From the NCBI GenBank assembly GCA_034437455.1, contig DAOTUB010000153.1:1-34305 (forward strand): a stretch of DNA of 34,305 bases, given 5' to 3'. Numbering within the stretch: the stretch's first letter is position 1; each line of letters starts with the position of its first letter. Origin of the DNA: DAOTUB01 sp034437455. Lineage in GTDB: Bacteria > Chloroflexota > Anaerolineae > B4-G1. Under the pieces are notes generated by a model that ran no database searches, was not told where the DNA came from, and was given only the letters and a program-made list of their open reading frames with translations. This document shows positions 1 through 8,204 of the stretch, in pieces. The position numbers and the translations under genes are program-made.

Positions 1-229
1 GGAGCGCCGTCAAGCCCCACTAAGATGGGGATGGGGATCGGGCGGCCTATGTACAAAGCGCGGCAGGTAATTGCTATTCGAGATTTTAAGGTTCAATCAC
101 TTGACAAGACTTAGAACATCTACTCAACCAGCGCTCGCTCTGACGTTTGGTGATATGGCTGAACACTTACTGGTGTTGCACTCAGAAGATTCTAATGTCC
201 TGGTTTCTGGTCCGTTCTCTGAGCGTTGG
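1..229. other. Non-coding stretch downstream of uvrC
   Basis: I see no convincing gene here. A reading frame starting at 71 runs on through the uvrC antisense strand and looks like a shadow. A short G/C hairpin (CCCCA...TGGGG) lies near 16-31. At 121-138 there is a TACTCAACCAGCGCTC tract matching those at 6986-7001 and 8480-8495, so part of a dispersed repeat lies here. No clear terminator with a T-run was found for uvrC. Confidence 0.5.
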
Positions 230-2119
230 CTAAAAATGTTCCTTGATCGCCTCGGCGACGGACCAGGGGATGCCGGGCGCTGCGGCCAACTGTTCGACGC
301 TGGCCAGGCGGATGCCATCGAGGGAGCCGAATACTTTGAGCAGTGTCTTGCGTCGCGCCGGCCCCACGCCGGGGACGCTTTCGAGCTGCGACGCCAGCCC
401 CGCCTTGCGTCGTCGCGCACGGTGGTGCGTGATGGCGAAACGGTGCGCCTCGTCCCGCACGCGCTGCACGAGGAATAGCCCCTGTGAGCGGCGAGGGAGC
501 AGGACCGGCTTGGCCCTCCCCCGCAGGAAGAGTTCCTCACGCTGCTTGGCCAGCCCCGCCACCGGCACGCTGTCGAGCAGATCGAACTCGTTCAGTACCT
601 CGACCGCCACGTTCAACTGGCCCTTCCCTCCGTCCACGATGAGCAGGTCGGGCAGCTTTGCCCATCCCAAAGGGGCGTTGGCCCCTATGGGACTATGCCC
701 TTTGATGTCCCGGCTGCCCAGCGCCTCGTCCGACGTGGTCGTCCGCCAGCGGCGGAAGCGGCGCTGTAGAACCTCGCGCATGCTGGCGTAATCGTCCTGC
801 CCCTGCACGCCGCGCACGTTGAAACGCCGGTACTGCGACTTGCGCGGCACACCCTGCACAAAGACGACCATGCTGCCGACGATCTGCTTCCCCTGTGTGG
901 TCGAGATGTCGTAGCATTCGATGCGCGCCGGAGGCTTGGGGAGCGCCAGCGCCTCTTCGAGTTCGGCCAGGGCTTGCTCTTGTTTGTGAGCGTCGGCCTG
1001 CCACTGGACGCGCAGCGCCGAGAGCGTCTCGGCGGCGTTCTCGGCGGCCATCGCGACCAGCTCTCGCTTCTGCCCCCGGCGGGGGACGTGGAGCGTCACC
1101 TTCGCCCCGCGCTTTTGCTTCAGCCATTGCTCGATGATCAGCGCCTCCTCGATCCGTTCCGGCAGCAGCACTTCCGGCGGAACGTAGGCGGCCTCCTCGT
1201 AGAATTGCTTGAGAAAGGCGGCCATTACCTCCTGCTCGTCCGTGTCCTGCGCGCCCTCCAGCACAAAATACTCTCGCCCCAGGAGCTTGCCGCCCCGGAT
1301 GAAAAAGACCTGCACGCAGGCGTCGCCGTCGGCGCGGGCGAAGGCGATCACGTCCTGGTCGGCCCCAAGCGCCGAGACGACCTTTTGCCGCTCGACGATG
1401 TGCCGCGCCGCCTGGAGTTGATCGCGCAGCGTGGCGGCCTGCTCGAAATCCAGCCGGTCGGACGCGGCCCGCATCCGCTGCTCCAGGTCGGCGAGCACCT
1501 CCTCGCTGCGGCCTTCGAGAAAACGGATCAATCCGCGGATCATCGCCCGGTACGCCTCTTTCGTCACCGCGCCGATGCAGGGTCCCAGGCAGAGCTTGAT
1601 GTCGTAGTAGAGGCAGGGGCGCTCGTCGTGCCCGGTGATCTCCCGGTTGCACGTCAGGTAGGGGAACGATTTGCGCAGCATGTCGATGGTCTGGTGGACC
1701 GCCGCCGAGGACGTAAAGGGGCCGAAATAGCGGCTGCCGTCTTGCTCCATCCGGCGCGTGATGAGCGCCCTGGGGAACGGATCGGCCCACGTAATCTTGA
1801 TGTAGGGGTAGCGTTTGTCATCCTTGAGATAGACGTTGTAGCGGGGGCGGTGCTTTTTGATCAGGTTCGCCTCGAGGATCAGTGCTTCCAACTCCGACTC
1901 GGTGACGATGAACTCTAGCTCCGCGATCTCGGACACGATAGCGCGCACCTTGGGGATCTCCTGGGACGAGGCGTGAAGGTAGGAGCGCACGCGGGCGCGC
2001 AGGTCGATCGCCTTGCCCACGTAGATGACGGTTTCGTTCACGTCGTGCATCAAATAGACGCCCGGCTTGCGGGGCAGGCTTTCGACCTGGTTGTGGATGT
2101 GTTCTGCAAGATCAATCAT
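230..2119 (-). CDS. uvrC: Excinuclease ABC subunit C
   Basis: UvrC is the dual-incision nuclease of nucleotide excision repair, recruited by UvrB at DNA lesions in the cytoplasm. The 629-residue protein has the expected order: an N-terminal GIY-YIG nuclease (PGVYLMHD and IYVGKA, residues ~19-45), a UVR motif near residue 205-240, an RNase H-like second nuclease (IECYDIS with its catalytic Asp, then LLIVDGGKGQLN), and a C-terminal helix-hairpin-helix pair (VPGVGPARR). Length is near the family norm. Between RRFRRW and LPDLLIVDGG there is an extra stretch of about 25 residues, around residues 460-485. Part of it (residues ~468-484, SPIGANAPLG) is encoded by a palindromic dispersed repeat. The gene starts 35 bp after the last ABC permease gene on the same strand. 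It has no obvious Shine-Dalgarno and is preceded by ATTG-rich imperfect repeats. Identification is very secure. Confidence 0.97.
   Translation of the reverse strand: MIDLAEHIHNQVESLPRKPGVYLMHDVNETVIYVGKAIDLRARVRSYLHASSQEIPKVRAIVSEIAELEFIVTESELEALILEANLIKKHRPRYNVYLKDDKRYPYIKITWADPFPRALITRRMEQDGSRYFGPFTSSAAVHQTIDMLRKSFPYLTCNREITGHDERPCLYYDIKLCLGPCIGAVTKEAYRAMIRGLIRFLEGRSEEVLADLEQRMRAASDRLDFEQAATLRDQLQAARHIVERQKVVSALGADQDVIAFARADGDACVQVFFIRGGKLLGREYFVLEGAQDTDEQEVMAAFLKQFYEEAAYVPPEVLLPERIEEALIIEQWLKQKRGAKVTLHVPRRGQKRELVAMAAENAAETLSALRVQWQADAHKQEQALAELEEALALPKPPARIECYDISTTQGKQIVGSMVVFVQGVPRKSQYRRFNVRGVQGQDDYASMREVLQRRFRRWRTTTSDEALGSRDIKGHSPIGANAPLGWAKLPDLLIVDGGKGQLNVAVEVLNEFDLLDSVPVAGLAKQREELFLRGRAKPVLLPRRSQGLFLVQRVRDEAHRFAITHHRARRRKAGLASQLESVPGVGPARRKTLLKVFGSLDGIRLASVEQLAAAPGIPWSVAEAIKEHF
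668..714 (+). repeat. Palindromic dispersed repeat inside uvrC, copy 1
   Basis: The core is AGGGGC-GTTG-GCCCCT with flanking CCCA/TGGG arms, then GACTATGCC. It matches copies at 14857-14895 and 15808-15845 at most positions of a ~34-bp consensus. It is read in frame as part of uvrC, encoding SPIGANAPLG on the minus strand, between two conserved UvrC blocks. Confidence 0.75.
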
Positions 2120-2154
2120 TGCTCATTGATCATTGTTCATTGTTAATTGCTAAC
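2115..2154. other. ATTG-rich imperfect repeats at the uvrC start
   Basis: Between the upstream permease stop and the uvrC ATG the minus strand reads AACAATG, AACAATG, ATCAATG, AGCAATG: four imperfect 7-8 bp units, the last containing the uvrC start codon. No Shine-Dalgarno is visible. It may be a remnant of an AT-rich dispersed repeat; any effect on translation is unknown. Confidence 0.5.
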
Positions 2155-3429
2155 CTACTGCTTCTCGTAGGGCTTTCCCTCCTCCGCCGGCGCCCTCGAC
2201 CGGCCAACGACGCCGGCGACGACGACGATGGTCAGCAAGTAGGGCACCATCTGCAAGAACTCGGGGGGGATGGAGACGTTGAGGAAAGGCAGGGCCGGCT
2301 GGAGGATCTGCATCTTGACCTGGAGCGCGTCGGCAAAGCCAAAGAGGATTGCGGCCAGAAAACCGCCGACGGGGTTCCAGTTGCCGAATATCATGGCCGC
2401 CAGCGCCACGAACCCCTGCCCGCGCGTCATGTTATCCTCGAATGTGCCCACCGCGTCGAGGGGGAAATAGGCCCCACCGATGCCCGCGATCAGCCCGCCG
2501 ACGATGACGCTGATGTAACGCATACGGTTGACGTGCACGCCCACCGTGTCGGCGGCGCGGGGATGCTCGCCGCAGGCGCGCATGCGCAGGCCCCAGGGCG
2601 TGAAAAAGATGAGATAGCTGATCACCAGCACGAGGATGAGCATGATAAAGACGGTTGGGGGGTTGTTGAACAGAATCGGCCCGACGATGGGAATATCCGC
2701 CAGGAAGGGAATGCGTATGGCGTCGAAATGGCCGGGGGTGCTCAGGCCGGCCGGCTCCAGCAGGCGCAGGTTCAGGAAGCGGGTCCCGCCCGCCGCCAGG
2801 ATATTGATCACCGTGCCGGAGATGATCTGGTCGACCTTGTATTTGATGGACAACCCGGCGTGGAGCGCGGCCATCAGCCCGCCGACCACACTGGCGAGCA
2901 AAAGCCCCATCCACAGCGTGCCAAAGATGCTGGCGAACGCGATCGCGGCCAACGCGCTGGAGAGCATCATCCCCTCGATGGCGATGTTGATGATGCCCGA
3001 TCGCTCGCACAGGATCCCGGACAGCGCCCCCAACGTCAGGGGTGTGGCTGCGATCAGCGTGCTTTGGAGCATGCCCGACAGGTTCAACTGTGTGCCGCTG
3101 GTCACCCAGACGAGAAAGCCAAAGGCGACGAGAAAGGCCACGCCCCAGTTCAGCGCCGAGCGGAGCGATTCCAGCCCGCGATAGAGCCGCAGCCCGGCCA
3201 CGAGCAGGCAGAGCGCGCCGACGATGTAGAGCGTGATTCCAGAGGGCAGGGAAAAGAGCGTGCCCAACGCGCGGTCGGTAAACGTGGCGCGCTCGCCGGG
3301 CGAGGTGCCAAAGCCCCCCAAGATCAGGACGAGAGCGCCCGCCAGCAGCATCAACAGGGTGATGAGCAGGTCTTGCCAATTCAAGCCCGACGATTTTGGG
3401 TTGCTCGCGAGTTTCGTTTGAGCAGTCAT
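2155..3429 (-). CDS. Nucleoside-type ABC transporter permease (NupC/YufQ-like)
   Basis: This is the second membrane subunit of a BMP-family nucleoside/simple-sugar ABC importer. The core is recognisable from LGALSGILCERSGIINIAIEGMM onward, where the ERSGIxNIxxEGMM block is typical of this permease family, followed by several hydrophobic helices to the C-terminus. I use ATG 3429 (MTAQTK), 11 bp after the preceding stop with GGGGAA upstream, rather than ATG 3453, which lacks a ribosome binding site. That gives about 424 residues, against roughly 300-320 for most relatives. The surplus is an N-terminal ~110-residue region with about three hydrophobic helices before the conserved core. It is the fourth gene of the bmpA operon, just before uvrC. 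Family call is firm; substrate is inferred from the operon. Confidence 0.9.
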   Translation of the reverse strand: MTAQTKLASNPKSSGLNWQDLLITLLMLLAGALVLILGGFGTSPGERATFTDRALGTLFSLPSGITLYIVGALCLLVAGLRLYRGLESLRSALNWGVAFLVAFGFLVWVTSGTQLNLSGMLQSTLIAATPLTLGALSGILCERSGIINIAIEGMMLSSALAAIAFASIFGTLWMGLLLASVVGGLMAALHAGLSIKYKVDQIISGTVINILAAGGTRFLNLRLLEPAGLSTPGHFDAIRIPFLADIPIVGPILFNNPPTVFIMLILVLVISYLIFFTPWGLRMRACGEHPRAADTVGVHVNRMRYISVIVGGLIAGIGGAYFPLDAVGTFEDNMTRGQGFVALAAMIFGNWNPVGGFLAAILFGFADALQVKMQILQPALPFLNVSIPPEFLQMVPYLLTIVVVAGVVGRSRAPAEEGKPYEKQ

Positions 3430-3440
3430 AGATTTCCCCG

Positions 3441-4880
3441 TTACGTGCCCCATCCGCGTGAAAAGACGGTGCTTTCGATCTCTTCGCGCCGGTCCTGGCG
3501 GAAGCGGTATACGGCCCGAATGATGGCCGGAGCGGCGATGAAGACGATCACCAGCGATTGGACGATCTGGACGATCTCGGTCGGGATGCCGGCCACGGAC
3601 TGCATCCGGGCCGCGCCAGCTCGCAACACCCCGAAGAGAATGCTTGCCCCCACGACGCCCGCCGGCCGGCTGTTGCCCAGCAGTGCCAGCGCGATCGAGT
3701 CGAAACCATAGCCTGCCTGAAAACCCAGGGCGATGTTATGCGTGATGCCCAAGCCCTGGCTCACGCCCGCCAGCCCCGCCAGGCAGCCGCTCAGGAACAT
3801 CGCCAACACGCAGGTGCGGGTCACGGCCATGCCGCCGTAACGGGCCGCCTCGGGACTGGCGCCGACCGTGCGCAGCTCAAAGCCCCAGGTGGTTTTGAAC
3901 AGGAACCAACTGGTCGCCGCCGCCGCCACGAGCGCCAGCACAAACCCCCAGTGCAGCGTGACCGGGTGATCGAGAAAGCGCGGCAAGTAGGCGCTGGGGA
4001 CGATCTCTTGCGTGCGGCAGGTTCCCTGGACGAACTCCAGCGGCCCGCACAGCAGCCAGTCGCTCAGGCGGAAGGAGACATAGTTCAGCATGATGGTGGT
4101 GATGACTTCGTGCGCGCCGGTCCTGGCCTTGAGAACGCCCGCGATGCCCGACCAAAGCCCTCCGACGATGGCTCCGATCAGGATGGCCAGGGGCAGGTGG
4201 ATCGCGGCAGGCAGGCTGGTAAAAGAGAACCCGACGATCACGGCGGCCAGCCAGCCCATACCGATCTGTCCCTCGGCGCCGATGTTGAACAGGCCGGCTC
4301 GAAAGCCCACGGCCACGGCCAGCCCGGCAAAGATATAGGGCACCGACTGGACCAGGCTGCCGCTGGGGCCGCGCACCGCGTCGACGATGGGGCGGATTCC
4401 GCCGCCGCCCAGCCCACGACCAATCGCCGCCAGGATGGTAAAGGGATCGCTCAAAGCGCCCTGGTACAGCGCCCCATAAGCCCGTGCTAGGTTGCCAAAG
4501 GCCAGCCCCAGGGCGCGACCGATCTGCCCTTGGCCCAGGGCAGTGTAGACGGCTTGATCGGTGAACATGATAACAAGCCCGCCGATGATCAGCGCCGTGA
4601 CGACGGAAAGGAGCGGCACGACGAGTCCTTGCAGCCGAGCGCTCAACCAAGCGCGCATCCAGGGCCAGCCGCCGCGCCTCGTCGAGATCAGCGCCAGGGC
4701 TACCAGTGCGATCAGCAGGATGAGAGGCCAAAGCCCCAGCGCCACGAGCAGGAGTAGGATCAGCCATTTGCTGAGCAGGACAAGCGCGCCGACCACTACG
4801 ATCAGCAAGGCGGACTGAACCCAGCGCGGCCACGCAGCGATCCGTTGGTCTAGTTTCTGCAAGTCTCGTTCCTCATTCAA
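3441..4880 (-). CDS. Nucleoside-type ABC transporter permease (NupB/YufP-like)
   Basis: This is the first membrane subunit of the importer. The family core includes AVAVGFRAGLFNIGAEGQIGMGWLAA near residues 190-215, LKARTGAHEVITTIMLNYV near 250-270, and a C-terminal helix bundle with GFDSIALALLGN. At 479 residues it is about 100 longer than usual. The extra part is an N-terminal segment (residues ~1-85) with two very hydrophobic helices (VQSALLIVVVGALVLLSKW and the following LILLLLVALGLWPLILLIAL) and a basic RRGGWPW region before the normal first helix. The start overlaps the end of the ATPase gene by 8 bp, implying translational coupling. Confidence 0.9.
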   Translation of the reverse strand: MNEERDLQKLDQRIAAWPRWVQSALLIVVVGALVLLSKWLILLLLVALGLWPLILLIALVALALISTRRGGWPWMRAWLSARLQGLVVPLLSVVTALIIGGLVIMFTDQAVYTALGQGQIGRALGLAFGNLARAYGALYQGALSDPFTILAAIGRGLGGGGIRPIVDAVRGPSGSLVQSVPYIFAGLAVAVGFRAGLFNIGAEGQIGMGWLAAVIVGFSFTSLPAAIHLPLAILIGAIVGGLWSGIAGVLKARTGAHEVITTIMLNYVSFRLSDWLLCGPLEFVQGTCRTQEIVPSAYLPRFLDHPVTLHWGFVLALVAAAATSWFLFKTTWGFELRTVGASPEAARYGGMAVTRTCVLAMFLSGCLAGLAGVSQGLGITHNIALGFQAGYGFDSIALALLGNSRPAGVVGASILFGVLRAGAARMQSVAGIPTEIVQIVQSLVIVFIAAPAIIRAVYRFRQDRREEIESTVFSRGWGT

Positions 4881-6744
4881 CGGCTGTAGCCCCCTTTCTT
4901 TCTGCGAGTCGAGAGCCAGCCATCAGCAGGCCCAGTTCCTCTCGGGTAACCTCGTCGGCGTTTACCGTGCCTACGATCCGCCCTTCGTACATCACCGCGA
5001 TGCGGTCCGACAGCGCCATGATCTCGTCCAGCTCCACCGAGACCAGGAGGATGGCGCACCCCTCGTCCCGCTTCTGGAGGAGCCGCTGGTGGATGTATTC
5101 AATCGAGCCGACGTCTAACCCCCGGGTGGGCTGCGCGGCGATGAGCAGCTTGATGGGCCGGGAGAACTCGCGGGCGACGATCACTTTTTGCTGGTTGCCG
5201 CCCGAAAGATCGCTGACGGTCAGGTCGACGTTGGGCGGGCGGACGTCGAATTCTTCTACCAACCGCTCTGCGTACTCGTGCACCTGGCCGAATTCAAGCC
5301 CCACGCCTCGGGCAAAGGGGGGCTGGTAATACGTGCACAGGATCAGGTTGTCGGAAACCGGGAATGGCAACACCAGGCCATTCCCCTGCCGATCTTCGGG
5401 GATGTGGGCGACGCCAAGCTCGGTGATTTGACGAGGCGAGGTGTTGGTCACGTCTTGTCCCAGGATGCGAACCGTTCCGCTCGTGGCCTGCCCAAGTCCG
5501 GTCAGCACCTTGACCAACTCGGTCTGGCCGTTGCCCTGAACGCCCGCGATGCCGAGCACTTCTCCCTCCCGCACGAACAGTCCCACGTTTCGGAGTACCC
5601 GCTGATGGTGCATGTCCTCGGCGACCAGATCGGTCACTTCCAGTACGACGTTTCCGGGCAAGCTCTGTCCCTTTTCGGCGACCAGCGTCACTTCGCGCCC
5701 GACCATCATCTCAGCCAGCTCCGGCCCCGATGTTTCCGTGGGCATCGTCTCGCCCACTACCTGCCCGTGGCGCAGGACGATAATCCGATCTGCAATCGTC
5801 ATCACCTCTTTCAGCTTGTGGCTGATAAAGATGAGTGACTTGCCCTGCTCGGACAACGATCGCATGATCTCGAAAAGCTCCGCCGTCTCTTGTGGGGTGA
5901 GCACGGCCGTCGGTTCGTCCAGGATGAGGATGTCGGCCTCGCGATAGAGCGTTTTGATGATCTCTACGCGTTGCCGGACGCCGACCGGCAGATTCTCGAT
6001 GAGCGCGTTCGGGTCTACGGCCAGGCCATACTGTTCCGACAGCGCGCGGATGCGTTGGACGGCTGTGCGCCGGTCGAGCGCGGTGGCGAGCACTCGTATG
6101 GCGGGATAAGAGGCCGCGGCAAAGAGGAGAGCCAGGACGATCAGCAGGGGGATGCGCTGCGGGATGTTCAGGATCAAGGCCAGGGCCACGAGCGCGACCA
6201 CGCTGCCCACAAAGACGATGGGCACGTAAAGCCGAAAAGATCTCTGGCTCAGCTTGCCGAGCAGGGCGATCAAGCCGTATAGCCCTGCGACCGCCGCGCC
6301 GCCCGCAAGCCCCGCCAAAAGCCACTGATCGAGACCTCCCGGCGCAAAGATGCTGCTGATGAAAAAGAGCAGCGCCGCAGCGCCGCTCGCCAGTCCCAGC
6401 GTGCGCCAGGAGAAGGGAAACTCGGTCGGCTCGGCGCCCATGACGATGTTTTCGGCTACGGTGAAAACCGGGACCAGTTGGAAATGCTGATGCACCATGC
6501 CGATGCCCAGGCGGATGGCGTCGTTCGGCTCCTGGATCTCGACCGCTTCCCCCCGCACCTCGATCTCGCCCTCGTCGGGCGCATAGAGGCCGTAGAGCAC
6601 GTTCATCAGGGTGCTTTTTCCCGCGCCGTTTTCGCCCAGGAAGGCGAGGATCTCTCCCTTATCCAGTGAAAAGCCGACGCGGTCGTTGGCCAGCACTCCA
6701 GGGAAGCGTTTAGTTACGTCGTGGGCGCGCAAGACTGGGGCCAT
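4873..6744 (-). CDS. Nucleoside-type ABC transporter double ATPase with membrane-like insert (NupA/YufO-like)
   Basis: This is the energy-coupling subunit with two nucleotide-binding domains. I start at ATG 6744 (MAPVLRAHD), preceded by AAAGGGA, instead of the upstream 6792. Domain 1 has Walker A GENGAGKST (37-45), Q-loop MVHQHFQL (83-90), a family-style signature NLPVGVRQRVEI (251-262) and Walker B ILILDEP (272-278). Domain 2 has LSGGNQQKV and AAQPTRGLDVGS. Relatives are ~510 residues and this one is ~623. The excess lies between the Q-loop region and the signature of domain 1 (residues ~108-222) and holds four strongly hydrophobic segments (~115-134, 139-162, 171-193, 197-217). The reading frame is open and family homology resumes at LDRRTAVQRIRALSEQYGL, so it is a clean in-frame insert. 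A cytosolic ATPase with embedded membrane helices is unusual. Confidence 0.93.
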   Translation of the reverse strand: MAPVLRAHDVTKRFPGVLANDRVGFSLDKGEILAFLGENGAGKSTLMNVLYGLYAPDEGEIEVRGEAVEIQEPNDAIRLGIGMVHQHFQLVPVFTVAENIVMGAEPTEFPFSWRTLGLASGAAALLFFISSIFAPGGLDQWLLAGLAGGAAVAGLYGLIALLGKLSQRSFRLYVPIVFVGSVVALVALALILNIPQRIPLLIVLALLFAAASYPAIRVLATALDRRTAVQRIRALSEQYGLAVDPNALIENLPVGVRQRVEIIKTLYREADILILDEPTAVLTPQETAELFEIMRSLSEQGKSLIFISHKLKEVMTIADRIIVLRHGQVVGETMPTETSGPELAEMMVGREVTLVAEKGQSLPGNVVLEVTDLVAEDMHHQRVLRNVGLFVREGEVLGIAGVQGNGQTELVKVLTGLGQATSGTVRILGQDVTNTSPRQITELGVAHIPEDRQGNGLVLPFPVSDNLILCTYYQPPFARGVGLEFGQVHEYAERLVEEFDVRPPNVDLTVSDLSGGNQQKVIVAREFSRPIKLLIAAQPTRGLDVGSIEYIHQRLLQKRDEGCAILLVSVELDEIMALSDRIAVMYEGRIVGTVNADEVTREELGLLMAGSRLAERKGATAVE

Positions 6745-6896
6745 CGTCGTCCCTTTTGAAACGAGCGGCGCTGAGATGATCCTTCCCAGCACCGCTCTCG
6801 AACTATTTGTTTATCCGGATGTAAGCGTTCAGGGTATAGCGCCGGCTGAGTGCCCTGGAGCATAGCGGCTTGGGTTGAGCCTGTCGAAACCGGGGT

Positions 6897-6961
6897 GTAT
6901 CGAAGCCAAGCGGCTCTCTGAAACCAGATTTGCTCTGGTAAGATCCGCTTGGTTTCGATAC
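6897..6961. repeat. REPIN-like palindrome between bmpA and the ATPase gene
   Basis: Outer arms 6897-6913 and 6945-6961 pair over 17 positions with one mismatch (GTATCGAA-CCAAGCGG against CCGCTTGG-TTCGATAC). An inner hairpin ACCAGA-TTTGC-TCTGGT lies at 6923-6939. The right arm runs on into CTACTCAACCGGCGCTC ending at 7001, a tract also seen at 8480-8495 and 121-138. In the bmpA operon transcript it would form a strong hairpin just after bmpA. As with REP elements in other binding-protein operons, this could protect the bmpA mRNA and raise its level over the transporter genes; that role is inference. Confidence 0.7.
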
Positions 6962-7024
6962 GCTTCTCCGCTGACGCTACAAAGCTACTCAACCGGCGCT
7001 CCTATGTAGACGGTTACGTTCGGA

Positions 7025-8062
7025 TTATTGTGACCACCCGGTGTCGATCGAGCCGTCGATGATGCCCTGCTTGATCGCATCCAGCTCTGACTTGACCTCG
7101 GCGGGAATCTCGTTTTCAAAGTCGTGGAAGGGGGCCATGCCCACGCCGCCGTTGCTCAGGGTGCCGACGTAGACGCCGCCGCCCTGGAACTTCCCGGCCA
7201 GGGTGTCTTTGACGACGGTGTAGACCGCGTTATCCAACCGCTTCATGCACGACGTGATCAGGATGTCCTTCTCGTTGGGCAACGTGAAGTACTGATCCAC
7301 GTCCACGCCGATGCCCCACTTGCCGCGCTCTTTGGCGGCGGTGAGGCCGCCGTTGCCGGTCTTGCCGCCCACGCCAAAGATCACGTCCACGCCCTCGTCG
7401 ATCAACGAGTTACCCTGGATCTTGCCCTGATCCGGGGCCTCAAAGTCGCCGACATAGACGCCCTTGACCTGGACGTTGGCACCGTTCTGGTTGTTATAGT
7501 ACTCGACGCCGGCCTCGTAGGCGACGATGAATATCTCTACCGGCGGGATCTGCATGCCGGCCACGTAGCCCACCTGCGGATCATCCGGGTCCTTCATGTC
7601 GGCCCAGGCCGCCGCCAGATAGCCGACGGGGAAAGCGGCCTCGTCGGTGTTAAAGACGATGCCCTGCACATTGTCGATGGGTGGGTCGTAAGCAAAGTCC
7701 ACGATGGCGAACTTGACGTCGGAATATTCTCCGGCCATCTTGGCCGTGGCGTCGCCCAGCAAAAAGCCCACGGTGATGATCAGGTCGTAGCCCTGCTCGG
7801 CGAACTCGGTGATGTTCTTTTCATAGTCCGCCTGGGCCTGGCTTTCGATGAACTTGGAACAGACGTCCATCTCCTCGTCGGCCCGTTGTAGCCCATCCCA
7901 CGTGTTCTGGTTGAAGCTGGCGTCGTCAATACCGCCCACATCCGAGACCATACCGACCTTCAGGTCGCCTGACTCGCAGCCTTCCGGCAGAGCGGGTCCA
8001 CAGCCGATCAGTAAAATCAGGGTGATGAGCAAGCTCATGCTTGCCAGGAAAAATTTGCGCAT
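7025..8062 (-). CDS. bmpA: BMP-family substrate-binding lipoprotein (nucleoside uptake)
   Basis: This is the extracellular binding component of the importer, a basic membrane protein/PnrA family lipoprotein that captures nucleosides or related ligands. The 345-residue product begins MRKFF, has a hydrophobic signal segment and a lipobox LIGC (Cys21), so it should be lipid-anchored. The mature part carries family features: KVGMVSDVGGIDDASFNQNTW, the YDLIITVGF block, VDFAYDPP, AAFPVGYLAA, and VDVIFGVGGKTGNGGL. The start has a near-perfect AGGAGG Shine-Dalgarno. It is first in the operon and separated from the ATPase gene by ~280 bp holding a REPIN-like palindrome. A promoter and a possible short leader peptide lie upstream. 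Nucleoside specificity is inferred from the NupABC/Yuf architecture. Confidence 0.93.
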   Translation of the reverse strand: MRKFFLASMSLLITLILLIGCGPALPEGCESGDLKVGMVSDVGGIDDASFNQNTWDGLQRADEEMDVCSKFIESQAQADYEKNITEFAEQGYDLIITVGFLLGDATAKMAGEYSDVKFAIVDFAYDPPIDNVQGIVFNTDEAAFPVGYLAAAWADMKDPDDPQVGYVAGMQIPPVEIFIVAYEAGVEYYNNQNGANVQVKGVYVGDFEAPDQGKIQGNSLIDEGVDVIFGVGGKTGNGGLTAAKERGKWGIGVDVDQYFTLPNEKDILITSCMKRLDNAVYTVVKDTLAGKFQGGGVYVGTLSNGGVGMAPFHDFENEIPAEVKSELDAIKQGIIDGSIDTGWSQ

Positions 8063-8096
8063 TTTACTCCTCCTTTGTCTAAGGGTTTGCTCTATT

Positions 8097-8126
8097 TTAT
8101 CGGGGACAGTGAAGGGTTTTTTGCAT
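8097..8126 (-). CDS. Possible 9-residue leader peptide upstream of bmpA
   Basis: In the bmpA 5' leader, a perfect AGGAGG (8134-8139) sits 7 nt before an ATG at 8126 that opens a 9-codon frame (MQKTLHCPR) ending in TAA at 8097-8099, about 35 nt before bmpA. The good ribosome site is the only evidence of translation. It could be a regulatory leader peptide or a chance ATG. Confidence 0.35.
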   Translation of the reverse strand: MQKTLHCPR

Positions 8127-8175
8127 ACACTCGCCTCCTTACTTGCTCACGTAGCAAAATTGTACTGTACGCACA

Positions 8176-8204
8176 ATTATAAACCGAACTGGAGGCAAAG
8201 ACAA
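8176..8204 (-). promoter_or_regulatory. Probable sigma-70-type promoter of the bmpA operon
   Basis: On the minus strand TTGTCT (8199-8204) and a perfect TATAAT (8176-8181) are separated by 17 bp. Transcription would start near 8169, giving a leader of about 107 nt that contains the candidate leader peptide and then the bmpA Shine-Dalgarno. Confidence 0.6.

Noticed and set aside
974..1918. Long open frame on the plus strand within uvrC
   Set aside because: It is fully antisense to a clearly conserved uvrC, has no recognisable motif and reflects GC-rich codon bias.
2119..3711. 530-codon plus-strand frame opposite the permease genes
   Set aside because: Composition is extremely rich in His/Asp/Gln/Arg, with no motifs, and the opposite strand encodes two clear permeases.
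8063..8170. Purine riboswitch in the bmpA leader
   Set aside because: The leader is long enough, but I could not find the conserved purine-aptamer loops or a following terminator.
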